Shown in pieces: positions 51,226 through 60,375 of a DNA stretch of 64,000 nt. The stretch comes from Clostridiales bacterium (GTDB lineage: Bacteria > Bacillota > Clostridia > Lachnospirales > Lachnospiraceae). Below the pieces are notes generated by a model, which was not told where the DNA came from, made no database searches, and saw only the letters and a program-made list of their open reading frames with translations. The first letter of the stretch is position 1. Each line of letters opens with the position of its first letter. The DNA is taken from assembly GCA_022770525.1 (NCBI GenBank), contig JALEHN010000091.1, positions 1 through 64,000 on the forward strand, written 5' to 3'. Both the position numbers and the translations under genes were made by a program.

Positions 51226-53247
51226 TTATACAATTTTCATTGCCGCAGTCCATCCCTCTCTGACGGAATCACCGATCTGTCTGGCTTTGACACTGTCACC
51301 GATATTCCATACCGGTACTGTGACAGCCGTCAAAAGGTCATCGACCTTATGTGCCCGGCGGCCCATAGCATTGACTACGGAATCTGCTTTTATAGTTATC
51401 TCTTTGCCATTCTGCTCAGCCACTACAAAGTCTTTGCCGACACGGATAACTTTTGCATTCACTTCATTTTTTGCGCCGTTCTTGTCAAGGAAATCATGGA
51501 CAGCTGTTCTATATAATCCTACAACTTCAGGCATCAGGCATTCCTGCATTTCTACAACAGTAACATCTACGCCGTGATCCAGATAATCACATGCTGCTTC
51601 ACAGCCTACGAGGCCGCCGCCAAGAACGATTGTGCTCTTTCCAAGTCCTTTAAAATCATTTGCATAAACATCCATTGCAGTCATAGCATTTTCAATGCCT
51701 TCAATCGGAAGAATCAAATCGTCAGAACCAACTGCAAGTATCACTGCTTCCGGAGCAATTTCCGCAATCATTTCAGGTGTAACTTCTGTATTCAGACGAA
51801 CTTCAATATCACGTTTTCCGACTTCTCTGACTAAAAGATCTTTAAAGTTGCGGATATCGATTTTGTGATCTGTATGGTCTGTAAAGTTCAGCAATCCGCC
51901 AAGCTTATCTGCCTTTTCGCACAAAATCACCTGATGGCCTCTGTCGAATGCTGTCATTGCTGCCTGCATACCGCCGCATCCGCCGCCAACAACAAGCACT
52001 TTGCGGGATGCTTTTGGAACCGGCATATCCTCCGGCAATATTTCATGATGGGAAGCCGGCCATACAGTGTATGGATTAATGGTACATGAATCCAGAGACG
52101 GGAATTTAACTGCCTTACGCTCTGTCTCATGCTCACCTGTAGGTCCCGGATAACATCTGCCGCATCTTAAACAACGGCGAATATCTTCCGGTCTTCCTTC
52201 AGCCGCTTTATTCGGGAATTCAGGGTCTGCAAAGAACTGTCTTCCCATAGAAACCATATCAATCTTACCTGCCGCAATGGCTTCTTCTGCCTGTTCAGGA
52301 GAGTTAATACCTCCGACAACTGCAACAGGAACAGAAACATTCTGCTTAATCAGGTAAGCATTTTCAATATTTGCGCCATGCGGTGCATATGGTGTGGTGA
52401 ATTCCCAGCTTCTTGAAGAACTCATATAGTGACCGCATGATACATGAATCATATCAATATATGGCTCACAGAGTTTACAGAATTTAATCGCATCTTCAAT
52501 TTCAAGGCCACCCGGCAGATGTTCTGAACCGCTGACACGAATTTCAATCAGGAAATCCTCGCCCATCGCTTCACGGATCGCTTTTAACAGTTCCACTGAA
52601 AATCTCGCTCTGTTCTCAAAAGATCCGCCGTATTCATCTTCACGTTTGTTATACATCGGTGATAAAAACTGTGCCGGCAGCCAGCCATGACCGCAGTGAA
52701 TCATAATGCCTTCCCATCCGGCCTCTTTAAACCATTTGCAGGCTGTAATATGTTCCTCGATATGTTCTTTGATTTCTTCCACAGTAAAAGCATCCAGATG
52801 GGAACCGTCATACAAAATCTTTTCAGACGGTCCTTTAGGGTTAATGCCGTCGCCGATACAGGTTTTAATCTCGCCGGTACTAAGAAGCTCCCCGATCGGC
52901 AGCGCGCCATAGCTTTTAATCATCTCTGCCGTCTTTTTTGTAATCTCAAAAATCTCATCATTGTAATTGGTAAAATCAATATCCGGTTCAAAAGGAAAAC
53001 GTTTGCAATATGTATGATTTGGACTCAGTTCTCCCAGTACAACACTTCCGGCGCCGCCCTTTGCCTTTGCTTCCAACATCTGAAAAGCTCTTTTTGCGCC
53101 TTCCGGTTTGAATTTCATCTGCGGACAATCCTGATAATGCAAAAATGCAAATAAAGCAGGTGCAGCTTCAATTCTGTTTTTAATTGTTTTTGTTCCGACT
53201 TTGATCGGGCTGAACAAGTTCGGAAAATACGGATTCAACTCTCCCAT
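51226..53247 (-). CDS. Old yellow enzyme-type NADH:flavin oxidoreductase with Fe-S and FAD domains
   Basis: A 673-aa protein of the 2,4-dienoyl-CoA reductase / enoate reductase / BaiCD group. Residues 1-350 are an FMN TIM barrel with the active-site pair HCGHGWLPAQFLSP and NKREDEYGGSFENRARF. A four-cysteine cluster for 4Fe-4S follows (CLRCGRC, then Cys in DSCTINP). The C-terminal half carries an FAD/NAD-binding fold (VLVVGGGCGGMQAA, IVLGGGLVGCEAA). It reduces activated C=C bonds of an unknown substrate; related gut enzymes act on bile acids, flavones and isoflavones. Divergent from a LysR regulator. Confidence 0.9.
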   Translation of the reverse strand: MGELNPYFPNLFSPIKVGTKTIKNRIEAAPALFAFLHYQDCPQMKFKPEGAKRAFQMLEAKAKGGAGSVVLGELSPNHTYCKRFPFEPDIDFTNYNDEIFEITKKTAEMIKSYGALPIGELLSTGEIKTCIGDGINPKGPSEKILYDGSHLDAFTVEEIKEHIEEHITACKWFKEAGWEGIMIHCGHGWLPAQFLSPMYNKREDEYGGSFENRARFSVELLKAIREAMGEDFLIEIRVSGSEHLPGGLEIEDAIKFCKLCEPYIDMIHVSCGHYMSSSRSWEFTTPYAPHGANIENAYLIKQNVSVPVAVVGGINSPEQAEEAIAAGKIDMVSMGRQFFADPEFPNKAAEGRPEDIRRCLRCGRCYPGPTGEHETERKAVKFPSLDSCTINPYTVWPASHHEILPEDMPVPKASRKVLVVGGGCGGMQAAMTAFDRGHQVILCEKADKLGGLLNFTDHTDHKIDIRNFKDLLVREVGKRDIEVRLNTEVTPEMIAEIAPEAVILAVGSDDLILPIEGIENAMTAMDVYANDFKGLGKSTIVLGGGLVGCEAACDYLDHGVDVTVVEMQECLMPEVVGLYRTAVHDFLDKNGAKNEVNAKVIRVGKDFVVAEQNGKEITIKADSVVNAMGRRAHKVDDLLTAVTVPVWNIGDSVKARQIGDSVREGWTAAMKIV

Positions 53248-53306
53248 CTTTTTTCTCCTTCTCTCTGCGTATTTTTTAGTTGTTACATTAGCTTTAAGTT
53301 ATCTTA

Positions 53307-53335
53307 ATTATAAATGAATTATTATCTGTTTGCAA
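53307..53335 (-). promoter_or_regulatory. Promoter of the OYE-type reductase gene
   Basis: Minus strand -35 TTGCAA (53330-53335), 17-bp spacer, -10 TATAAT (53307-53312). The -35 hexamer is self-complementary and is shared with the divergent LysR promoter. Confidence 0.75.
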
Positions 53336-53358
53336 ATACCATTTTTAAATGTTATAAT
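53330..53358 (+). promoter_or_regulatory. Promoter of the LysR regulator gene
   Basis: -35 TTGCAA (53330-53335), 17-bp spacer, -10 TATAAT (53353-53358). Uses the same six bases as -35 as the opposite promoter, so the two cannot be occupied at once. Confidence 0.75.
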
Positions 53359-53427
53359 AAGTAAAACTTATTATTATGATATACAATTCGATGTGTACTG
53401 TGACAACTTTTTTATTCGGAGGTTCAT

Positions 53428-54339
53428 ATGCAGATTCGTCAACTTGAATACTTTGTGGCGGCAGCCGACTATCTGAACTTTACTAAAACCGCAAAACAGT
53501 TCCATATTTCTCAGACTGCGATCACCCTGCAGATCAAGGCTCTGGAGGAAGAAATCGGTGTCTCACTCTTTCACCGTACAAACCGCAGGGTCAGTCTGAC
53601 GCCCGCCGGCCGTACATTCTTAGAGGATGCCAAAGCCATCCTTAACCGGACGCAGGATGCGATGGAGCGCGCCAAAAGGGCCGATACCGTATTTACCGGA
53701 AATCTCAACATCGGATTTATCAAGGGATTTGAAAAAACAAATCTGTCCGATCTGATTGCCGACTTTCACATCCAGTATCCAAACATCAATTTTTCCTTTA
53801 CAAGAGAAAATGTTGCCGAACTTTACGACGGACTTCTGGACAACTCACTGGATATCGTTTTTAATCTTCAATATTCCACGGACAACTTAGAGAATATGGA
53901 TTATGTCGTTATCAAAAACTACCCGCTCTACGCAGTGGTTCCCGCCTCTCACCCGCTCTCGCACCGTTCAATGATACGACGTTGCGAACTGAAAGGTTAC
54001 CCACTGGTAGATATTAAACGCAACGACACCCTCTACGGCGAGAATGCCACAATCACAAAAAAATTCACTGAAGCCGGCTTTCTCCCCAAAATTTCCTACA
54101 CTTCCAATGATATCGAAACTACAATTCTTGCCGTAGCTGCCGGATTCGGATATGCCCTCCTCCCGGGATATGTTACAGATACACTGACTTTAAAAGAAAA
54201 AGTCATACCGATACCGCTTGAAGCAGAGGAAGAAATTATGACAATTACAGCAAGCTGGCGCAAAGGGGATCACAACGAAGCCCTGGAACGTTTTCTTTTG
54301 GACGCTGTATATCCTGCCATAGAAAATGGACGGTTTTAA
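53428..54339 (+). CDS. LysR-family transcriptional regulator
   Basis: A 303-aa full-length LysR regulator. The helix-turn-helix MQIRQLEYFVAAADYLNFTKTAKQFHISQTAITLQIKALEEE spans residues 1-42 (key: LNFTKTAKQFHISQTAIT), followed by the linker and the effector domain (IGFIKGFEKTNLSDLIADFH). Divergently placed to the OYE-type reductase, which it probably controls together with its own gene. ATG follows CGGAGGTTCAT. Confidence 0.94.
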   Translation: MQIRQLEYFVAAADYLNFTKTAKQFHISQTAITLQIKALEEEIGVSLFHRTNRRVSLTPAGRTFLEDAKAILNRTQDAMERAKRADTVFTGNLNIGFIKGFEKTNLSDLIADFHIQYPNINFSFTRENVAELYDGLLDNSLDIVFNLQYSTDNLENMDYVVIKNYPLYAVVPASHPLSHRSMIRRCELKGYPLVDIKRNDTLYGENATITKKFTEAGFLPKISYTSNDIETTILAVAAGFGYALLPGYVTDTLTLKEKVIPIPLEAEEEIMTITASWRKGDHNEALERFLLDAVYPAIENGRF

Positions 54340-54353
54340 CACCGTCCATTTTC
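54322..54353 (+). terminator. Terminator overlapping the LysR stop codon
   Basis: A perfect 13-bp stem GAAAATGGACGGT/ACCGTCCATTTTC whose 6-base loop contains the LysR stop codon. The last codons therefore form the ascending arm of the hairpin. Confidence 0.75.
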
Positions 54354-54430
54354 CCGGATACCAAAGCGTGCACACCGTGGTATTTCGGTGAGCATGCTTC
54401 AACGTTTTTCGTTCTAATTAATCATTCATT

Positions 54431-54583
54431 TTAATTTTCTTCAAATGGCCTTAACAATGTGTCCTCTAAATCAGAAAGCATCACACCAAGGGCAATAATA
54501 CCGCCTTCGGCCGTATACCATACATTGGAATCCATCGAACGCACAAGTGTATTCTGAATGCTGGAAAAAAATGAAGTTATTAG
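54431..54583 (-). pseudogene. 3' remnant of an unidentified gene
   Basis: About 50 codons are open without a ribosome site, ending in MDSNVWYTAEGGIIALGV and LEDTLLRPFEEN. An in-frame stop lies just upstream of the conserved-looking part. The composition looks like a real protein C-terminus, but I do not recognise the family. A strong promoter and two operator-like inverted repeats remain upstream, suggesting that the body of the gene was deleted. Confidence 0.45.
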
Positions 54584-54598
54584 TTAGTTATTTCTAAC
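54583..54598. promoter_or_regulatory. Operator-like inverted repeat, copy 1
   Basis: GTTAGTTATTTCTAAC, arms GTTAG/CTAAC around six bases. Nearly identical to the copy at 54692-54707. Sits directly before the gene remnant. Confidence 0.55.
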
Positions 54599-54691
54599 CC
54601 AAAGGCATAAAAATAGCGCATCTAAAAATCATACTTAGTCGAATCGGCCTTCTATGCTTTCGCAATGCACATTCTAAGATAACAATATCAG

Positions 54692-54707
54692 GTTAGTTTT
54701 TTCTAAC
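54692..54707. promoter_or_regulatory. Operator-like inverted repeat, copy 2
   Basis: GTTAGTTTTTTCTAAC lies just downstream of the -10 of the promoter at 54715-54743. Placement over the start point indicates a repressor site. It recalls metal-regulator or MarR sites, but the regulator is unknown. Confidence 0.6.
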
Positions 54708-54714
54708 TGCAAAC

Positions 54715-54743
54715 ACTATAGCATTATGCATCAAAATTGTCAA
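54715..54743 (-). promoter_or_regulatory. Strong promoter without an intact gene
   Basis: Minus strand -35 TTGACA (54738-54743), 17-bp spacer, -10 TATAGT (54715-54720), followed by operator copy 2. The only downstream frame is the remnant at 54431-54583. Confidence 0.75.
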
Positions 54744-54977
54744 GTTTTTTATCCTATTTTATGCTAATTGACAAAAATTCCCATTATTAACAGATAACTT
54801 TGTCTTTGAAAAAGGTATACCTTCTCTCTTATTCAACAGGGCAACTTTTCACTCATGCATTGCCCAAACAGTTTTATTACATCAAAATCTTTTGTGCTGC
54901 AGCTTTGTCCGGCACCGTGCACCTAAACAGTGACGGCGACTTTTACGTCACCGCCACCCCAGTATTCTATTCAAGAT
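54744..54977. other. Intergenic stretch beyond the GH78 gene
   Basis: Contains short open frames without ribosome sites or family signatures. No clear terminator for the GH78 gene was seen. Confidence 0.4.
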
Positions 54978-57707
54978 TTACCATGCTTTCAGATTACCTA
55001 ATCTCCCTACGACTTCACCAATCTTTTGTGGATCTACTCCCATTGGTATCAGATCAAACAAATCATATACCTGCCTGAACGCATTATCTGAATTGCGATA
55101 CATGACTGCCATGCTAATCTCTGATAACACAAGCTGTTCTGCTTCTGGATGTGCAAATACATCTGACAGAAAAGCTTCCGGTCCAAACATACATCTAAGA
55201 TCTTTATTTGGCATATAAGTTTCTTCGTAAACACCAGTTGCTAAATCCACTACTATTCTGTCATTATATGGGAGATTCAATGTTGCATGACAGCCAAACG
55301 GTACATTTACTTTTATATAGATTCTGCCATCTAAAAGCAGCTTCCATTCTACTTCATACTTGCCGGAAGCTGAATCATAAGATGCTTTCAAATGCTTAAT
55401 CTTTGGATTGATTACCGGACTAATCATCGCATCTCTGAATCCGTGTTCTCCCGGACGAATGCCAGCCATATATTTATACATAAACTCGCAGATACTTCCA
55501 TAGCTATAATGATTCAGGCTGTTCATACCCGTAGGATTTATCCTGCCATCAGGAAGGATTGAATTCCAGCGCTCCCAAATTGTCGTCGCCCCCATGTTCA
55601 CCTCATATATCCAGCCAGGATAATCTTCATTTAAAAGATAATGATAAGCCAAATCTACAAGACCACACTTTGCAAGGACCTGACACATAACAGGACTTCC
55701 TGCAAAACCACCACGTATCTTATACTTATCTTTTCGAAGCTGCTGTACAAAATCCTGAATAAGTATCTCCTGATTTCGATACACTTCAAAATTCAGTGCT
55801 ATGATATAGGCAGTCTGTGTATTCACTGTCAGATGACCCTTTGGAGAAAAGTATTCATCAAGCAGGGCCTGCTTTTGCTGTTCAGCAAGTTTTTCATAAT
55901 AGTCTTTTTCAGAAAAGCCAAGACAACCTGAAGCTTTTGCTACAATCCTAAGACTATTATAGTAATACATACTTGCCATGTAAGTATCTGGCGTACTGCC
56001 TTTAAACTCCATCTCACTGAAACCATCCAGCGCCAGCCAGTCACCAAACTGGAAGCCTTCAGACCAAAGACCATATTTTGAACCATTCGTCTTTTCAACT
56101 TCTCTACCGACATAATCAACCCAGTCCTTCATCATCGGATAGGCTTCTTTAAGCATGGCTTTATCATGATAATAGGTATAAAGTACATCAGGAATAATCG
56201 TTGCCGCATCTCCCCAGCCTGCTGCCGGGTCACACAGGATAATACCTTCCGGTACATAAGCAGGCATACCCCCCTGTTTATGGTTCTGCGCAGTACGCAT
56301 CATCCACATGAATTTACGATAAAATGCCGCTGTATCCATATTGTAAGTCGCTGCTGGCGCAAAAATCTGGGCATCACCTGTCCAGGCCAGTCGTTCATCT
56401 CTCTGAGGGCAATCTGAAGGAATATCAAGGAAATTGCTTCTCTGCCCCCAGACACAGTTCTGATATAAACGATTCAGCTTTTCATGATCCGTTTCAAATG
56501 TTCCCGTCTCATCCAAATCTGAATATAAAACCCATGCAGCAAAATCTTCAGGTCGAATATTTTCCATGCCTGTTACGCGCACATATCTAAAACCAAAGTA
56601 TGTAAAATGAGGTCTTACAAGCCGCTTTTTACCATCACTTGTATAAGTGAAACCACCTGTTGCCAATCGATAATTCTCATTATAAAAATTGCCCTCCTGC
56701 AGCACTTCACCAAATTCAAACCGAACTTCCTGTCCTACTTTAAGTAAGCCATTAAAAACAACCCAACCAGTCATATTCTGCCCAAAGTCAAGAACATATT
56801 CCCCTTTTGGCGTCTTTAAAACTTCTTTTACAGGAATCTCCATCTTTTTAACTACAGGAAGACTATAACGATCACTTAATCTGCCTATCCCATGACCGTC
56901 AAGAACAAGTGCCTGTTTCCATACGACGGCTTCTACTGTTCGATCAATCACTTCGCCGCTATAGATACCACTGTCCACCACACATGAATTCCTATATACC
57001 CAGGAATCATCCGTAACGATGATCTGTTCGCTTTCATCTTCAAGCCTGATATGCAATTCTGCGATCAATCTGAACTGATCAAATGCACACTGACCTGACA
57101 TGCCAAAAGCGCCTTTATACCAGCCATTGCCAAGATAAACTTCCAGTGTATTGTGCTGTTTCAAATATGAACTAATATCATAAGTCTGAACCTGAACATC
57201 GTCTATATAGTCATTCAAATAAGGGGCCAGATACTCTTCTCCTATCTTGGCACCATTAAGATATGCCTCATATAAACCAAGCCCAGCTATATATAATCTG
57301 CCCGATAGACAGGATTCCAGATCAAATGTTTTTTTAAATACCGGATGATATTCATCTTCCGGATTCATACTAATCCAGCTTGCATCCCATGTCTCATTCA
57401 TCTTACCTGTCTCAAATGTCGTCACAGCACTGGCGCAGTCTCCCATCTCATCTTCTACTGCTACCTGAACATAATATGTTGTCCTTGCTTTGAGATCCAG
57501 ATTAAGCCTTGTGCCCTCGAATTCAAGTTCATCACTCTCAATATGAAAAAGGAGTTTGGAAAAATCAGAACGATTCGAAACGTCGATTGATGTATGAACA
57601 GGCCTTACTCCCTTTGCATCTACAACTTTCCACGAAAGTATCACATTATTCATCTGATAGCCTATAGGCTTTATGACTCCATTTATCTTCAACTGTTCTA
57701 ATTTCAT
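54978..57707 (-). CDS. Alpha-L-rhamnosidase, GH78
   Basis: A 909-aa, intracellular enzyme (no signal peptide). N-terminal Ig-like and jelly-roll domains (LYIAGLGLYEAYLNGAKIG; YLGNGWYKGAFG) precede the (alpha/alpha)6 catalytic domain. The signature SDCPQRDERLAWTGDAQ at residues 431-447 contains the conserved Asp and Glu (D437, E438) and W442/D445. NHYSYGSICEFMYKYMAGI closes the catalytic domain. It releases L-rhamnose from rhamnosides such as plant flavonoid glycosides or short pectin fragments. It follows a GPH symporter gene, so a small rhamnoside is probably imported whole. Confidence 0.94.
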   Translation of the reverse strand: MKLEQLKINGVIKPIGYQMNNVILSWKVVDAKGVRPVHTSIDVSNRSDFSKLLFHIESDELEFEGTRLNLDLKARTTYYVQVAVEDEMGDCASAVTTFETGKMNETWDASWISMNPEDEYHPVFKKTFDLESCLSGRLYIAGLGLYEAYLNGAKIGEEYLAPYLNDYIDDVQVQTYDISSYLKQHNTLEVYLGNGWYKGAFGMSGQCAFDQFRLIAELHIRLEDESEQIIVTDDSWVYRNSCVVDSGIYSGEVIDRTVEAVVWKQALVLDGHGIGRLSDRYSLPVVKKMEIPVKEVLKTPKGEYVLDFGQNMTGWVVFNGLLKVGQEVRFEFGEVLQEGNFYNENYRLATGGFTYTSDGKKRLVRPHFTYFGFRYVRVTGMENIRPEDFAAWVLYSDLDETGTFETDHEKLNRLYQNCVWGQRSNFLDIPSDCPQRDERLAWTGDAQIFAPAATYNMDTAAFYRKFMWMMRTAQNHKQGGMPAYVPEGIILCDPAAGWGDAATIIPDVLYTYYHDKAMLKEAYPMMKDWVDYVGREVEKTNGSKYGLWSEGFQFGDWLALDGFSEMEFKGSTPDTYMASMYYYNSLRIVAKASGCLGFSEKDYYEKLAEQQKQALLDEYFSPKGHLTVNTQTAYIIALNFEVYRNQEILIQDFVQQLRKDKYKIRGGFAGSPVMCQVLAKCGLVDLAYHYLLNEDYPGWIYEVNMGATTIWERWNSILPDGRINPTGMNSLNHYSYGSICEFMYKYMAGIRPGEHGFRDAMISPVINPKIKHLKASYDSASGKYEVEWKLLLDGRIYIKVNVPFGCHATLNLPYNDRIVVDLATGVYEETYMPNKDLRCMFGPEAFLSDVFAHPEAEQLVLSEISMAVMYRNSDNAFRQVYDLFDLIPMGVDPQKIGEVVGRLGNLKAW

Positions 57708-57736
57708 ATTATTTTCCTTTAAAAGCCTAAAATATG

Positions 57737-59089
57737 TTATTCTTCACTACGCTGTGAAAGTTCTTCACGAATCTGAGGCATCTTACCATCAAGATTATAT
57801 AATGCAAAAATCAAAATCTGACCCAGTGTACAGATAAATGTTACACCAATATAAAGGAAAATAATGCCATTTACTGCTGCTGGAGTCTGAGTAGGTGCAT
57901 TACCTACGTAACCAGTAAGAGCAAGAACCCAACCAACTAATACACCTGAAAAACCAGAACTTACTTTATTTGCAAAACTGATAGCACTAAATGCCATACC
58001 TTCTGCTTTTACACCGAATCTCCACTCACCGTAAAGAGCACTATCTGCAATGAAGGCATTACCCGCACCCTGTACTGGAGCAAAGCAGATACCTTTGATT
58101 ACAAGACCTGCGATGAATAATGGTAAATTGTAAATATTTAGAAACATTAATGCAAAACCGATCATTGTACAACAAAGACCGATGAGCGCTGCTTTTCTCT
58201 TTCCAAGTTTATTTGAAAGACCTAGTGCAAATGGCATAGCGATAAGAGACGGTACGTTATCTGCAATAACAAGGATTGGTATAAGTGCAGGATTTCCAAG
58301 TACATAAAGACCATAGTAAATCATCGCCGCAAGACGACAGTTTAAGCCAAGGTAAATGCATACTGTGTTAAAGAGCTGCATTACCCAATATTTATTTTTA
58401 AGAAGAGAACCGATGCTCTTTAATGTCGATTCTTTTTTTTCTGCTCTTTGAACTTCATCAGGAATTTCTTTTGTTGTCACATAAGTTAAGATACTACCAA
58501 TTAAGCAAACAACACTTAAGATGATCGTCATGATTATAAATGCTTCTCTTGTGTAGTTTGAACTGCCGCCACTAAGTGCTGTCAAAATACCAACTGCTGA
58601 AGCGTTGATGAGTACGTTACCAAGAATCATACCAAACATCATGAATGTAGAAAGTGAATTAATGTCTTTTTCATTTCTTGTCAAACGAATATTCAATGTG
58701 TTTATCGCACAGCCAAGTGCTGTATAAGCGATGGCATAGAGATTGTACATAATGAAGATCCATGCAATCTTTGCACCATTACCAAAGCTTCCGGGTGTTG
58801 CAAACAATAATATTGTAAACAGCACAAATGGAATGATTGATCTAATAATCCATGGTCTTGCTTTGCCCTGTTTACTCTTTGTCTTATCTATGACAGCGCC
58901 CATTGCAAGGTCTGTTACACCATCAAATATACGTGAAATCAATAAAATATTACCCATTGCAAGTGCAGATACACCTACGATATCTGTACCAAAGTAAGTA
59001 ATATAACCAGCCACAAGACCTGTAAGCAAGGACTGGCCTAATAAACCAAATAAAATGCTAAATTTAGTACCTTTTTTAACTGTTCCCAT
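57737..59089 (-). CDS. GPH-family sugar:cation symporter
   Basis: A 450-aa, twelve-helix transporter of the glycoside-pentoside-hexuronide family (MFS). RIFDGVTDLAMGAVIDKTKSKQGKARPW (key: FDGVTDLAMGAVIDKT, KQGKARPW) is the family signature between helices 2 and 4. It probably imports a rhamnose-containing glycoside for the GH78 enzyme encoded 29 bp downstream. ATG at 59089 lies 7 bp after GGAG; a longer frame from 59107 lacks such a site. Confidence 0.92.
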   Translation of the reverse strand: MGTVKKGTKFSILFGLLGQSLLTGLVAGYITYFGTDIVGVSALAMGNILLISRIFDGVTDLAMGAVIDKTKSKQGKARPWIIRSIIPFVLFTILLFATPGSFGNGAKIAWIFIMYNLYAIAYTALGCAINTLNIRLTRNEKDINSLSTFMMFGMILGNVLINASAVGILTALSGGSSNYTREAFIIMTIILSVVCLIGSILTYVTTKEIPDEVQRAEKKESTLKSIGSLLKNKYWVMQLFNTVCIYLGLNCRLAAMIYYGLYVLGNPALIPILVIADNVPSLIAMPFALGLSNKLGKRKAALIGLCCTMIGFALMFLNIYNLPLFIAGLVIKGICFAPVQGAGNAFIADSALYGEWRFGVKAEGMAFSAISFANKVSSGFSGVLVGWVLALTGYVGNAPTQTPAAVNGIIFLYIGVTFICTLGQILIFALYNLDGKMPQIREELSQRSEE

Positions 59090-59110
59090 ACCTAATCTCC
59101 ATTTCAAATT

Positions 59111-59266
59111 TTACTTATAAAAATGTGCATAAATAAATTCAAGGCTATGTGCTGCACATCTTCCTATAGAACCATCTGATATCTGAGCTTTCACAGTATC
59201 GCTTAAAAAATCCTGACCTTCTGCTCCGCCGAATAAAAATCCACCACCATTCATCTGTTTATCCAT
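59111..59266 (-). CDS. Small unidentified protein, 51 aa
   Basis: A short open frame with a good ribosome site (AAGGGAG, 8 bp before ATG 59266), encoding MDKQMNGGGFLFGGAEGQDF and ending in LEFIYAHFYK. It is the first frame of the GPH/GH78 unit, 21 bp before the symporter. I recognise no family. It could be a real small protein, a leader peptide, or the trimmed remnant of a larger gene. Confidence 0.5.
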   Translation of the reverse strand: MDKQMNGGGFLFGGAEGQDFLSDTVKAQISDGSIGRCAAHSLEFIYAHFYK

Positions 59267-59291
59267 ACTCATCACTCCCTTCTAATTTTTC

Positions 59292-59320
59292 TTGACAATC
59301 ATATTATAATTTTATATAAT
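59292..59320 (+). promoter_or_regulatory. Promoter of the AraC gene (and ABC exporter genes)
   Basis: -35 TTGACA (59292-59297), 17-bp spacer, -10 TATAAT (59315-59320): a consensus promoter. The divergent unit starts only about 25 bp away on the other strand, so the two promoters overlap. Confidence 0.82.
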
Positions 59321-59367
59321 CCCCTTAAAAACCATTAAAATTGTCCAAAAATCATACTAAATTGCCT

Positions 59368-60360
59368 ATGTTTGAAAGAATACATTTTATAGAACACAAT
59401 AGTTCGACATTAAATCAATACAATATGCATAAGCTTGCAGCATCTTCAGATTCAGGCAACCCGGATGCTACTATAGAACGCGCTAAAGAACAGGCAGGCT
59501 ATAAATTTGCTATCGATGGCCGTGTACGTGCACTTTTCCCATCGATGAATATGAATATCGATAAAGACCACTATTACTATCCTCAGCTCTTTTGCTGGTT
59601 TGAGTGCGGTCCATCCTACTACACAATCCGTTCAAATTATCAGTCCTATGAGATTGTCTTTACTTATTCCGGCGAAGGCTATCTGGAATATGAAGGTCAA
59701 ACCTACATCATAAGTTCTGGTTGTGGCTTCTTCATCGATTGTCGAAAACCGCACTTTTATAAGACGAATGCTGATTTCTGGGAACATAGCGTTTTACATT
59801 TTGATGGCTCAATTGCCAGAGATTTGTACAAAGAATATGAATCCTATGGAGATGTTACATTTCACGATAATTTAGATGGCAGCTTCCAAAGCTACTTAGA
59901 AGTGCTTTTGAATATTTGGGATCATTTTCAGATTTATAAAGAACTCCAGATGTCAAACACCATTTCTGATATCATCACTTATCTTCTTCTGCTTAAAGGT
60001 ATGGAACAGAAATCAAGGAATGTACCGGAAACCATCAACTACATCACAAAGTATATTCAGCACAACTTTGCCACCCCTATCACTCTTAACTTTCTGGCAT
60101 CCTTTGCCAATGTCAGCAAGTATTATCTGACAAGAGAATTTAAAAAATATCTTGGCACCTCACCAATACAATATCTTATATCCATAAGACTCATCAATGC
60201 CAAATTCATGCTGATTCATACACAATTGCCAGTTGCTGTGATTGCAGAGCAGACAGGATTCACAGATATCAATAACTTTAATCGGCTATTTTTAAAAAAT
60301 ATCGGTGTCAGACCTATGGAATTTAGAAAACAGCACAGAGATAATCCAAACACAATATAG
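59368..60360 (+). CDS. AraC-family transcriptional regulator
   Basis: A 330-aa regulator. The N-terminal cupin-type sensing region contains YEIVFTYSGEGYLEYEGQTY and FIDCRKPHFY; the C-terminal 100 residues are an AraC DNA-binding domain (LNFLASFANVSKYYLTREFKKYLG; AEQTGFTDINNFNRLFLKNIGV, read in two parts). It is divergent from the GPH/GH78 unit, so rhamnoside-dependent activation of that unit is likely. The start is uncertain: neither the ATG at 59368 nor a TTG at 59341 has a clear ribosome site. Confidence 0.88.
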   Translation: MFERIHFIEHNSSTLNQYNMHKLAASSDSGNPDATIERAKEQAGYKFAIDGRVRALFPSMNMNIDKDHYYYPQLFCWFECGPSYYTIRSNYQSYEIVFTYSGEGYLEYEGQTYIISSGCGFFIDCRKPHFYKTNADFWEHSVLHFDGSIARDLYKEYESYGDVTFHDNLDGSFQSYLEVLLNIWDHFQIYKELQMSNTISDIITYLLLLKGMEQKSRNVPETINYITKYIQHNFATPITLNFLASFANVSKYYLTREFKKYLGTSPIQYLISIRLINAKFMLIHTQLPVAVIAEQTGFTDINNFNRLFLKNIGVRPMEFRKQHRDNPNTI

Positions 60361-60375
60361 AGCAAAGAGTTCTGC

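Noticed and set aside
54800..55078. 92-aa plus-strand frame overlapping the GH78 end
   Set aside because: No ribosome site, no family pattern and antisense to the rhamnosidase C-terminus.
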